Shown here: piece by piece, positions 35,519 through 44,499 of the stretch
Numbering within the stretch: the stretch's first letter is position 1
Layout: every line of letters starts with the position of its first letter
Assembly (NCBI RefSeq): GCF_030161415.1
Contig: NZ_BSSU01000002.1
Span: 215,094-279,093 of the forward strand
Direction of reading: 5' to 3'
Length of the DNA: 64,000 bases
From: Thalassotalea eurytherma
GTDB lineage: Bacteria > Pseudomonadota > Gammaproteobacteria > Enterobacterales > Alteromonadaceae
The notes under the pieces: model-generated
The model's database searches: none
Told to the model about the DNA's origin: nothing
Seen by the model: only the letters and a program-made list of their open reading frames with translations
Translations under genes and position numbers: made by a program

Positions 35519-37882
35519 ATGCGACCAAATTGGCCAGCTTTATTATGCACTTTAATGACATTGTCGTTTAGCGCAATCGCAATCGAAAAAGACGCCCCAA
35601 CGATCCCAATCCCAAAAATTTCTGGCGAGATTCAAGTTGACGCGAAACTTGATGAACTACAGTGGAAAAACGCTAAAAAGGTGCAAGTGAATAATGTCAC
35701 TCGTCCTTATGATAATGTCCCTAGCCCTGTGCAAACTGAAGCGCTATTGATGGAAGATGGTGAAACATTTTACATTGCCTTTATCGCTCAAGATCCAGAC
35801 CCTAGCCAAATTAGAGCTTTCCTTAGAGACCGAGATCGTTCTTGGGGCGATGATATTGTCGGTATTAAAATTGACGCTTATAACGATCAACGACTCGCAT
35901 ATCGCTTTCTAGCCAATGCGTTAGGTGTACAAATTGATGGTATTGAAAATGCAGTAACACGTCGCGAAAGTGATTCGTGGGATGGCATTTGGCAAAGTAA
36001 AGGCGAAATAAACGACAACGGTTATATCGTGGAAATGGCATTACCTTTGCGTATGCTTAATTTTAACGAAGGATTAGACATTCAAGAATGGGGAATTGAA
36101 CTCGTTCGCTTCTACCCTCGTCAAGAGCGCCTGCGTATCTCTAATATTTATTTAGATAGAGACAATAACTGTGAGCTTTGTCAATTAGCAACCGCTCAAG
36201 GCTTTAGTGGTGCAAAACAAGGCCAAAACTTAACGATAGCGCCATCAGCTGTACTTGGCAGACGAGAAGAGCGTGATGATGATAGCACTGACTGGAAAAG
36301 CGAAGATCTCCAAGAAGTTAGCTTAGATGTTCGCTGGGGCATTACGCCTGATATCCTACTAAATGCGACCATCAACCCTGACTTTTCTACCGTAGAATCA
36401 GATAGTGCGCAACTAAGTATCAACAGCACCTTTGCTTTATTTTTCGAAGAAAAACGTCCTTTCTTTTTAGATAATGCCGATTATTTCGAATCAGATTACA
36501 ACTTAGTTTATACCCGAAATATTAACTCGCCTAACTATGGTGCAAAGTTAACAGGTCGCCATGGTGATCACTCACTGGGGGTTTTCCTTACCGACGATGA
36601 GTATACAAACATCTTGATTCCTGGCAATCGCAGTTCTTCAGTAGGTACGATTGAGGATGAATCAAAGGCATTAGCATTTCGCTATCGTTACAATCTAGGT
36701 CAGGATATCACCTTAGGCTGGATCAGTACGATGCGCGATGGTCAATACTATGAAAACCAAGTTCATGGTATTGATGCAAATATTAAGTTTACTGAGTCTG
36801 ACACCTTTAAATTTCAAAGTGTTTATTCAAATACCCTATATCCAGAAGATTTTTACGAGCAATTTTGTGACGCAGAAGATCCTCTCGCCTGTCAAGATTC
36901 TACCAACCTACCGCCATGTAGTATTGAAGAAGGTTGTGACACAAATGAGTTGGTTTTACGCACGTTAAAAGACGGTGACTTTAGCGGTAGTGCCTTTAAA
37001 GCAGACTATCGTCATAGCGACAGAGATTGGTTTTATCGGGCATTTTATAACAAACAAAATTCAGGCTTTCGTGGTGATCTAGGCTTTATGTCACGTGTTG
37101 ACCACAACCGCGCAGGTTTAGCGGTTGAACGTAAATGGTATGCCGAACAAGGCAATTGGTGGAATCGCTTTAATATATACAGTGATTACGACATTAGCCA
37201 CAACGATGCTGGTGAGTTGTTAGAAGAAGAATATGATCTGAGTGCAAATTTAAGCGCTAAATACGAGTCATTTTTCCGAGTTGGTTATACGTATCGTGAC
37301 GTTGTCGGTAGTCGCATTGATAAAAGTAGTTTAGCCATTGAAGGCAACACAACATTGTTCCACCAAAACGAATTTAATGTATTTGCTGAAGTTAAACCGG
37401 TTTCTGGGCTTTACTTAAATACCCGCGTTGAGTCGGGCGATGGTATTGATTACTCGAATAATCGCGCAGGTAAAAAGCTTCAAGTTCGCCCTGTTATTAA
37501 CTGGAGTGTGAATAAGCATTTAGAAATCAAACTACGTCATACCTACCGAGAGTTAGATGCTGACAACGCGAATGTGTTTATGGCGCGTTTAACGGATTTA
37601 CGCACCACGTATCAATTTAACGTACAAAGTTATTTGCGCTTTACTATTATCTACAATAACACCAGTAGAAACCCATTCAACTCGCCATATACGTTGCCGG
37701 AAGATATTGATGCAAATAGCAAAGATATATCGACTGAATTACTGTACGCCTATAAATTGAACCCACAAACGGTATTTTATGCAGGCTATTCAGATCATCA
37801 TGATTCAACGACGGGTTTTAGCAACTTAAGCCAAGACAACCGTGCTGTTTACATGAAATTTAGCTATGCATGGCTAAAGTAG
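35519..37882 (+). CDS. CBM9-DUF5916 outer-membrane beta-barrel protein, paralogue 1
   Basis: About 787 residues from the ATG at 35519, which has AGGA five bases before it and gives a clean signal peptide (RPNWPALLCTLMTLSFSAIA); an ATG at 35501 is the alternative. Residues about 30-220 read as a carbohydrate-binding CBM9-like domain (ISGEIQVDAKLDELQWKNAKKVQ, DDIVGIKIDAYNDQR), and the remainder as DUF5916, a long series of amphipathic beta strands ending in KFSYAWLK. A Cys pair (CELC) sits between the domains and a Cys-rich loop follows at about residue 450. Function unknown; surface glycan or peptide handling is a guess. Confidence 0.82.
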   Translation: MRPNWPALLCTLMTLSFSAIAIEKDAPTIPIPKISGEIQVDAKLDELQWKNAKKVQVNNVTRPYDNVPSPVQTEALLMEDGETFYIAFIAQDPDPSQIRAFLRDRDRSWGDDIVGIKIDAYNDQRLAYRFLANALGVQIDGIENAVTRRESDSWDGIWQSKGEINDNGYIVEMALPLRMLNFNEGLDIQEWGIELVRFYPRQERLRISNIYLDRDNNCELCQLATAQGFSGAKQGQNLTIAPSAVLGRREERDDDSTDWKSEDLQEVSLDVRWGITPDILLNATINPDFSTVESDSAQLSINSTFALFFEEKRPFFLDNADYFESDYNLVYTRNINSPNYGAKLTGRHGDHSLGVFLTDDEYTNILIPGNRSSSVGTIEDESKALAFRYRYNLGQDITLGWISTMRDGQYYENQVHGIDANIKFTESDTFKFQSVYSNTLYPEDFYEQFCDAEDPLACQDSTNLPPCSIEEGCDTNELVLRTLKDGDFSGSAFKADYRHSDRDWFYRAFYNKQNSGFRGDLGFMSRVDHNRAGLAVERKWYAEQGNWWNRFNIYSDYDISHNDAGELLEEEYDLSANLSAKYESFFRVGYTYRDVVGSRIDKSSLAIEGNTTLFHQNEFNVFAEVKPVSGLYLNTRVESGDGIDYSNNRAGKKLQVRPVINWSVNKHLEIKLRHTYRELDADNANVFMARLTDLRTTYQFNVQSYLRFTIIYNNTSRNPFNSPYTLPEDIDANSKDISTELLYAYKLNPQTVFYAGYSDHHDSTTGFSNLSQDNRAVYMKFSYAWLK

Positions 37883-37920
37883 TGACATTAATATCTTGAT
37901 TTAAAATCAGTTTTTAAAGA

Positions 37921-37949
37921 GCCGCAACTTAATAAATTTGCGGTTTTTT
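37921..37949 (+). terminator. Intrinsic terminator between the two DUF5916 genes
   Basis: CCGCAA (37922-37927) pairs with TTGCGG (37938-37943), followed by TTTTTTG. It implies that the second paralogue has its own promoter. Confidence 0.8.
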
Positions 37950-38038
37950 GTTATGTGGAGGCCAGCAAACAGTTGAGTTAATGATAATATTTTGTAACAA
38001 TCGAGCAAAATAAGAATAAATGCGGTTAGGGAGTATGC

Positions 38039-40417
38039 ATGGTTCGGAAAAAGAGAACATTTCAACGAATACTGTTATGGGCAAGTGCGATAGTTTGTGG
38101 AACGAGCTATATGGCTGTAACCTATGCCGCTCAAGAACAAATTGCGACCAATACAACCCAAATTCATATTCCTAAAACAAGACACCAAATTAACGTAGAT
38201 GGCGAATTAGACGATAGAGCTTGGCAAGACGCCTTAACGATAGATCTTAATATCGTCAACCACCCTTGGAACAACCGCCCTTCTCCGGTAAAAACAACGG
38301 CGAAAATTGTTGAAAATGGCGAATATCTGTATATTTCCTTTTTAGCTGACGACCCAAATCCTGAAAAAATTCAAGGCGTATTGGGTGATCGAGATACCAC
38401 GTGGTTTGATGATATCGTCGGTATTAAAATTGATCCACAAAACAACAGACGCAGCAACTATGCGTTTTTTGTCAATCCATATGGCGTGCAAAACGATCAA
38501 ATTAGTAATGAAATTACCGGCGAAGCTAGCAGTTTATGGGATGGCATTTGGGACTCATACGGCAAAAAAACCGCCAATGGTTATCAAGTCGAAATGGCAA
38601 TTCCCTTTCATATTCTTAACTTTAAAGAAACAGATGGTCCTAAATATTGGGCATTTGAATTAGCGCGCCAATACCCGCGCGATACACGTTTACGTATCTC
38701 TCATGTACCTTTAGATCGCGATAACGCTTGTTGGTTATGTCAATACCCCGTGGCCGTTGGCTTTGAAGATGCAAAAGTAGAAAATGATTTAACCATTACC
38801 CCTTCAATCGTGGCGGGGTTTGAGCAACAAAAAGACATTTATACGCCAGGTAGTAAATGGCAAGACGAAAAAGAGCTCAATGCGGGTGTTGATTTTCGTT
38901 GGGGCATAGATGCAAATACCTTAGTCAATGTTACGATAAACCCTGACTTTTCAACCATTGAGTCTGACGCTGGCCAACTTAACGTCAATACAACAAACTC
39001 ATTATTTTACGATGAAAAACGCCCGTTCTTCCTTGAAAATAACGAGTATTTTGAATCACAGTTAGATTTAGTTTATACCCGAAATATTGCTGAACCTGAT
39101 TACGGCGCGAAGCTTACTGGTTCAAATTCAAACCATACTTATGGTGCGTTTTTCGTTCAAGATAGTGAAACAAACTTTTTAATGCCGGGGAATTTAAGTG
39201 ATGAAATTGCATCACTTGATCAAGAGAGTTATTCCGGTGTTCTTCGCTATAGATATGATTACCAACAATCATTATCCGTTGGTGCAATCTCAACGTTGCG
39301 AAAAAGTGACAATTACCACAACTATGTTGCAGGCCTTGATACCAAGTACCGTTTCGATGACAACAATAGCCTAAAAGCTATGTGGTTAGGCGCTAGTACC
39401 GAATACCCTGATGAACTCTTCCAAGACTTTTGTTTTGATGACGACTGTAGCGACATCCCACCGAGTTGTGAATTTGGCAATTGTAGCTACTCAGAACAAG
39501 TTATTCGCGCTAAAAAAGACGGCGAGTTTAGCGACGATGCGTTTATCGTAAAATATGAGCATGAATCAGAGTTTTGGGATTTTGGCGTAGAGCATGAAAA
39601 TATCGGTGAAGATTTCCGTGCTGATTTAGGCTTTATGTCTCAGGTTGATGTAAAAAGCAATGAAATTGAAGTTGCTCGCAAATTTTACGGTACAGATGAC
39701 AGTGCATGGCAAGAGGCAATCTTATCAGGTAAATGGCGTAAGAAGAAAAATCAAAACGGCGAGCTAATTGTAGACGAATACAACGCAACATTTAGCATTG
39801 ATGGCCCTATGCAGTCTTACTTTGAACTTGTTTACGAATATGCCGATAGAGTAGGTTTACGCCACGATGACAGCTCTTTAGCCATTACTGGTAATACTGA
39901 CTTATTTAATGAAAAGCTTGTTACAGGCTTTGCCTCTGCACAGTTTACTAACCGCATTTACCTTGATGCGGCTATTACTTTAGGTGACAAAATTGATTAT
40001 TCAAATAATCGAATTGGCGATATCACGGAATTAGGCGCAACCTTGGAGTGGAATCCTACAGATCATCTAAAAGCTACCCTTGGCTATATCAATAGTGCAC
40101 TAGATGCCGACGAACAAGACGTATATGACGCTCAACTCATTGATACTCGTATTACCTATCAGTTTAATGTCCGTAGCTATTTAAAACTCAGTGTGGTGTA
40201 TCAAGATATAGATAGAAACCCTGATAATTATTTGTATGATGATGTCAATAAAAATACAAAAAATCTTGCGACGCAATTAATCTATGCGTATAAAATCAAC
40301 CCGCAAACAGTATTCTTCTTAGGCTATTCAGATAATAGTTTTGAAGACGATGAATTAGCTTCGTTAGAGCGTGAACAACGCACTTTCTTTACGAAAGTTA
40401 GTTACGCTTGGCGATAG
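38039..40417 (+). CDS. CBM9-DUF5916 outer-membrane beta-barrel protein, paralogue 2
   Basis: A 792-residue paralogue of the gene just upstream, with the same order: signal peptide (to about residue 31, TYAAQ), CBM9-like domain (INVDGELDDRAWQDALTIDLNI, DDIVGIKIDPQNN), the CWLC pair, then the DUF5916 barrel with matching blocks (NPDFSTIESDAGQLNVNTTNSLFYDEKRPFFLENNEYFES). A Cys-rich loop (CFDDDCSDIPPSCEFGNCSY) sits at the same place as in paralogue 1. Tandem duplication followed by divergence is evident. AGGGAG precedes the ATG. A pilin gene follows after 21 bases. Confidence 0.84.
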   Translation: MVRKKRTFQRILLWASAIVCGTSYMAVTYAAQEQIATNTTQIHIPKTRHQINVDGELDDRAWQDALTIDLNIVNHPWNNRPSPVKTTAKIVENGEYLYISFLADDPNPEKIQGVLGDRDTTWFDDIVGIKIDPQNNRRSNYAFFVNPYGVQNDQISNEITGEASSLWDGIWDSYGKKTANGYQVEMAIPFHILNFKETDGPKYWAFELARQYPRDTRLRISHVPLDRDNACWLCQYPVAVGFEDAKVENDLTITPSIVAGFEQQKDIYTPGSKWQDEKELNAGVDFRWGIDANTLVNVTINPDFSTIESDAGQLNVNTTNSLFYDEKRPFFLENNEYFESQLDLVYTRNIAEPDYGAKLTGSNSNHTYGAFFVQDSETNFLMPGNLSDEIASLDQESYSGVLRYRYDYQQSLSVGAISTLRKSDNYHNYVAGLDTKYRFDDNNSLKAMWLGASTEYPDELFQDFCFDDDCSDIPPSCEFGNCSYSEQVIRAKKDGEFSDDAFIVKYEHESEFWDFGVEHENIGEDFRADLGFMSQVDVKSNEIEVARKFYGTDDSAWQEAILSGKWRKKKNQNGELIVDEYNATFSIDGPMQSYFELVYEYADRVGLRHDDSSLAITGNTDLFNEKLVTGFASAQFTNRIYLDAAITLGDKIDYSNNRIGDITELGATLEWNPTDHLKATLGYINSALDADEQDVYDAQLIDTRITYQFNVRSYLKLSVVYQDIDRNPDNYLYDDVNKNTKNLATQLIYAYKINPQTVFFLGYSDNSFEDDELASLEREQRTFFTKVSYAWR

Positions 40418-40438
40418 TGGTAAAAAGTAGTAAAAAAT

Positions 40439-40924
40439 ATGCAAAAACATAATGGTTTTACGTTAATTGAATTAGTCGTCGTTATCGTCATTTTAGGGAT
40501 TTTAAGCGCAACCGCCCTGCCAAAGTTTATCAACCTATCAAGCGATGCAAGAACAGCCGCCTTAACGCAAATAAAAGCGAGTGTTAAAGCAGCAAACGAT
40601 CTGATTTTTATGAAATCTCAAATGCCAAGTTACGCAACCCAAGCGGTGCCAGGTAGAGATGATTTGCTTGATATCGATTTAAATGGCGACGGTAATTACG
40701 ATTTACGTTTGAAAAATAACTACCTAGACAACACTGATATTGAAGAGCGTATTAACGTCTCTGATGAATTTATTTTTGAAGAAGAAGGTATTGACTTTAC
40801 TTACGTGGGTTACGATCTAGATCAAGACGGTCAAGTTAAAGATGATCAGTGCTACTTCAGCTATACCCAAGCTCAAAGTGATACTGCGTCCCCTTCATAC
40901 GATATTATTGCCGATGGCTGCTAA
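40439..40924 (+). CDS. Type IV pilin-like / pseudopilin protein
   Basis: A 161-residue protein with the prepilin peptidase site KHNGFTLIELVVVIVILGILSATALPKF, where cleavage before Phe and N-methylation are expected and Glu5 of the mature protein is present. The globular part has two acidic loops (DIDLNGDGNYDL and DLDQDGQVKDDQC) that resemble Ca2+-binding sites, and a final pair of Cys residues (CYFSYT...DGC) that could form a D-region-like disulfide, as in MSHA pilins. No assembly genes lie nearby, so it depends on a pilus or type II system elsewhere. It is 21 bases after paralogue 2. Confidence 0.85.
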   Translation: MQKHNGFTLIELVVVIVILGILSATALPKFINLSSDARTAALTQIKASVKAANDLIFMKSQMPSYATQAVPGRDDLLDIDLNGDGNYDLRLKNNYLDNTDIEERINVSDEFIFEEEGIDFTYVGYDLDQDGQVKDDQCYFSYTQAQSDTASPSYDIIADGC

Positions 40925-40927
40925 CTA

Positions 40928-41093
40928 GGATCTGTTGATCTTTCAGTTTGTAACTCTGTTGCCTTGAAAAAGATGAGATTCGCGGCGCTTAAAGTAATGT
41001 TTGGTTGTTCCAAATACACTTTAAGTAACAAAGAATATCGCTTCTTCAAGCAAACCCAAAGGGCTTTGGCTAAAATGAAAGATCAACAGCCCC
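40928..41093 (-). mobile_element. MITE copy 1 (166 bp), internally deleted
   Basis: The ends are inverted repeats (GGATCTGTTGATCTTTCA at the left, TGAAAGATCAACAGCCCC at the right) and are flanked by TA on both sides (40926-40927, 41094-41095). The reverse complement matches the element at 55052-55315 with about nine differences over the shared 166 bases, but 98 internal bases are missing here. It lies three bases after the pilin stop codon. It has no transposase and would need one in trans. Confidence 0.88.
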
Positions 41094-41116
41094 TAGCTAA
41101 CAGTTAAACACGCAAT

Positions 41117-41144
41117 AAAAAAGGTCGCATTTGCGACCTTTTTT
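41117..41144. terminator. Bidirectional intrinsic terminator
   Basis: AAAAAAGGTCGCA and TGCGACCTTTTTT form a tight hairpin between the pilin gene and the convergent lipoprotein gene. Confidence 0.9.
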
Positions 41145-41159
41145 ACATTCAAGTTGCAC

Positions 41160-42767
41160 TTAAAAATTGGCTAATGCCATTTGGCATTGCTCATCAGACG
41201 CTGGAATGTCATCACTTTGCTCTACAATACCTGTACTACTAGTAAACTCTCTCACTTCATCATCAAAATCGAATGAAAAACGTAAGTCAGTAATTTTTGC
41301 CACTTGGCTTACCTGAGTTGTACCTGCAATTTCAAGGTTAACCGTTAAGTGATAGTCGCTTAAGCGTTGCCATGAACCGGAAAGCAGTTTACCTTGTGTA
41401 TTAAGCTCATCATCAGGATCTTGGTTGTCTTGATATTTCACACAAGCGCTTAAGGTGCCTTGCTCGGCAAATAAGTCGCCACCAAAATGTAAGCTTGCCG
41501 CGATATCTTTGTCGCCGTACTGAGCAAAGGTGACGTGATTATTTGCAAGCGAATCGGGCAAAGCATTAGCATCAAGCGTTAAGTCTTCGCTAGTTACATA
41601 AGTATTAACCACTTCAGCAATCGCCTCTAGATCGCTAACATCAACACCTTGTTGAATAACTACTTCGAGAATCTCTTGTGGCTCAAATGCATCAGCATTG
41701 AAGTTATCTTGTGCAATCACGTTCAGTAGTTGCGGTGTAAAAATTGGCGCTACTTGTTCTGCAATACTGGGTAATTCAAAGGCTAACTCGCCTATGCCTT
41801 TGGTTGCTTTTGTTAAGCCTGAAACGATATGACCACTAACATTTTCAACACCCAGATCAGGGTTACCTTCAATATACTCGACTAATAAATTCGCGTTATC
41901 GATAGTCAGAATTTGACGACCTGTCGTATCAATCGCCGATATCGCATCAGCTATTAACGCCGCTTTGATAACCTTATTATCGATATCTTGTGTTACTAAC
42001 CCTGCACTTTCATAAGCGTCTTCTAATGCCGATTCAACTAACGCTAATAATACAGTCACGTCTTCAGTATCAATATCTGAAAGTAATGCTTCAATAGAGG
42101 CATTTTTTTGCTGACCAATGGTTTCTAGTGCTTGATATATAAAACTGCTTAAATCAGAAGGTAGGTCTTCATGATCACCGATTTGGCGATAATCATCACC
42201 TATCATTTCGGTAATTTTCTCAATAATAAGGGCAGTACTAAAGGCCAAACGCAGTGATTGAATTGATTGCTCATCAGCTAATGGATCAGTCATAAAATTA
42301 ACATCGCTGTTCACCGTTTGCTGATTATTTACTGCCAGTGCGCCTAATGAGCTAAGCGGCGATATAACAACGTTTGTATTACTGCCTTGGTAATCAAAAC
42401 TAAAACGGGTATTGAGTTTTGATAACGTTGAGCGATCATAGCCCCCCACCGCTTTGATGGTGACATTGTCGGTTGAGTTTAATTGTAAACAATAGTCTAG
42501 TTGTCCTAATGCACAATAGTCCTCACCCTGTGCGCTAACACCAAAGTAACCATCTTTATCGGTAATAGCTCTTGGCTCAAACGGGTCAAGTACATCGTCA
42601 TTGTTGTAATCGGCAAACACAATTGCGCCAGTCACAAAAGGGTCAATCACGACACCCGATACACTCGGATTGATTTCTTGAATGGGTAACTCTGGGCTGT
42701 CTTGGTCGTCGGTTGAACAGCCGATTAACGCACTACATACGGCGGTAGATAATAATAACTTCTTCAT
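41160..42767 (-). CDS. Lipoprotein with carboxypeptidase-regulatory-like N-terminal domain
   Basis: A 535-residue protein with a lipoprotein signal ending LIGCSTDD (lipid Cys about residue 17). Residues about 35-110 resemble a beta-sandwich regulatory domain (SGVVIDPFVTGAIVFADYNNDDVLDPFEPRAITDKDGYF), with a Ca2+-loop-like DYNNDDVLD. The middle (about 130-400) is largely helical, and a beta-rich C-terminal part (about 410-530) follows. I do not recognise a specific family. It lies 12 bases after the TraF-like gene and the two are probably an operon. Confidence 0.72.
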   Translation of the reverse strand: MKKLLLSTAVCSALIGCSTDDQDSPELPIQEINPSVSGVVIDPFVTGAIVFADYNNDDVLDPFEPRAITDKDGYFGVSAQGEDYCALGQLDYCLQLNSTDNVTIKAVGGYDRSTLSKLNTRFSFDYQGSNTNVVISPLSSLGALAVNNQQTVNSDVNFMTDPLADEQSIQSLRLAFSTALIIEKITEMIGDDYRQIGDHEDLPSDLSSFIYQALETIGQQKNASIEALLSDIDTEDVTVLLALVESALEDAYESAGLVTQDIDNKVIKAALIADAISAIDTTGRQILTIDNANLLVEYIEGNPDLGVENVSGHIVSGLTKATKGIGELAFELPSIAEQVAPIFTPQLLNVIAQDNFNADAFEPQEILEVVIQQGVDVSDLEAIAEVVNTYVTSEDLTLDANALPDSLANNHVTFAQYGDKDIAASLHFGGDLFAEQGTLSACVKYQDNQDPDDELNTQGKLLSGSWQRLSDYHLTVNLEIAGTTQVSQVAKITDLRFSFDFDDEVREFTSSTGIVEQSDDIPASDEQCQMALANF

Positions 42768-42779
42768 ATTGCTTCTCCA

Positions 42780-44048
42780 CTAAATGGCTTTATTCAATGA
42801 CAAACCAATAAACACACCACGTGGTGACTTATCGCCATCGATTTCGGTATCTTCTAATGCAGCACCTAAGCTTAAATTAAAAATCCCCCAACCAAGGTTA
42901 CCTGATAAATAACTTAATTCAGTACCCACTAGGTTTTTACTGTACGTTAGGCTTAAATTAGGCATATATTTTGATTCTGGGCGACCTGAAACCGACACGC
43001 TTGCCCATTGTTCTTCGATACCTACCGGAATGTTATGCTCAGTTTCAATGCTAAAATCGATTGCCATCGATTGACTGTCATTAAAGATACTTGCTTGAGC
43101 CGTAACATAAGCATCGGCTTTATAGGTTTCAGACAAGGCGATACGATCGCTAAAATATTGTGCGGTATAGCAGTTTATTTGAGCGGCCTCGGTAGGCTTT
43201 TCTTCACAGTTTTTACCAATATCACCAAACTTAAAGCTAGGTTGATTAATATTAAGAATGTTCAAACCTAAGCTATAGTTTTGACTCATGAAAAACGCTG
43301 AGGCATCTATTGTTACACCAACTTCACGTTTAATATTATCTTCATAGTCATCTAAAATAATATCCCCTAAGTCTTCATCTGAATCTGCTGCTTCGAACGA
43401 AATAACTTGCTTAGACAAACCGTATTGAACAAGATTAGCGCGCACACCAGCATATAAGGCGCCATATTTACTCTCATTAATTTGTCTTGAGTAACCTAAA
43501 CTCACTTGTAATTTCTCAGCCGCCTTAACATAACCACTACTGTTGGTTTCTATGGTTTGTTGCAATTCGTTATAACGAACCTCATCATCCAGTACAATGC
43601 TATGCAAGAATGCTGACATTTGCGTACCAAGCGTAAACGTGCCCACGTCATTTTTGTATTGGAAAGAAAGCGGTAAATCACTACTTAGGTGAATATTGCC
43701 ATATCCTTGTTCGCCAGCAATCGGCAAAATTTCATTAAACCGGTCAATAATTTCGGTTGCTTCATCAAGGGTAATATCATCTTCATCGAGGATATCAATC
43801 AACTCTTCAATTTCATCAACAAAGTCAACATCGCCGGCTTCAGCTTGTACATTGACATTGAAAATATCAAAAAATGCAAAGCCTTCTTTAGCATAGACAG
43901 CTGGCACTGCAGCGTTAACACCATGCATCGACATTGCATGATGGTTTGATACGCCATAGGATGAATAGCCTGGTTGATCAGCAGTGCTTGCCATCGCAGG
44001 TAAGGCAATCGCGCTGGCTAAGGGTAACAAGTAATTTAACTTCTTCAT
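42780..44048 (-). CDS. TraF-like (TraF_2 family) outer-membrane protein
   Basis: A 422-residue protein with a signal peptide (cut after about residue 20, LPAMASTAD) and a beta-barrel-like body of alternating strands ending in FIGLSLNKAI. The start (SYGVSNHHAMSMHGVNAAVPAVYAKEGFAFFDIFNVNVQAEAG) matches the TraF_2 family, annotated as plasmid transfer protein TraF but common on chromosomes without any conjugation genes. Function unknown. The downstream lipoprotein may be its partner. Confidence 0.7.
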   Translation of the reverse strand: MKKLNYLLPLASAIALPAMASTADQPGYSSYGVSNHHAMSMHGVNAAVPAVYAKEGFAFFDIFNVNVQAEAGDVDFVDEIEELIDILDEDDITLDEATEIIDRFNEILPIAGEQGYGNIHLSSDLPLSFQYKNDVGTFTLGTQMSAFLHSIVLDDEVRYNELQQTIETNSSGYVKAAEKLQVSLGYSRQINESKYGALYAGVRANLVQYGLSKQVISFEAADSDEDLGDIILDDYEDNIKREVGVTIDASAFFMSQNYSLGLNILNINQPSFKFGDIGKNCEEKPTEAAQINCYTAQYFSDRIALSETYKADAYVTAQASIFNDSQSMAIDFSIETEHNIPVGIEEQWASVSVSGRPESKYMPNLSLTYSKNLVGTELSYLSGNLGWGIFNLSLGAALEDTEIDGDKSPRGVFIGLSLNKAI

Positions 44049-44499
44049 GATCGTTTCACTTTGTTTTTTTAGACCGTTACGATCTAGTTACAGATAGTGA
44101 CACTTTGTAACACAATTCTTGCCATTTAAAAGTTAATAATTCGTTATTCCCCTGGTCATCAGACCAATCCCTAGCGATAGGCTAAGCCACGACTAATCAC
44201 TGTTCATACAACTTTAGAACTAACATTTAATTTACAACTTGGATTTACAACTTGGATTTACAGTAATAATATAAAAAAACAACAAGGGATTAGGATGACA
44301 GTATGATATGTCGCATGAAAACAGTAAGGCGTACCGTAAAATTACCCACCTACTTGATCGCTACCCTATCACCAACACGAGTATTCGCCGATCAGCATGA
44401 TATCGTCTAACACCTGACTTTGCGTTAACTAACATAAATGGATTCTTGAAATTAAGTCATAGCATTGCAGTTAGTCGCTTGAATAAAAAGGAGTAAAAA
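44049..44499. other. Intergenic region before gltS with a 13-bp tandem repeat
   Basis: About 450 bases without a gene. At 44231-44262 the 13-mer TTTACAACTTGGA occurs twice in tandem, followed by a partial third copy (TTTACA). An A+T-rich segment (ATAATATAAAAAAAC) follows. It must contain promoters for the TraF-like gene (minus) and gltS (plus); I could not assign them. Confidence 0.5.

Noticed and set aside
42780..44048. Conjugation or plasmid locus suggested by the TraF-like protein
   Set aside because: No other transfer gene, relaxase or plasmid marker lies in the window; the family is common on chromosomes.
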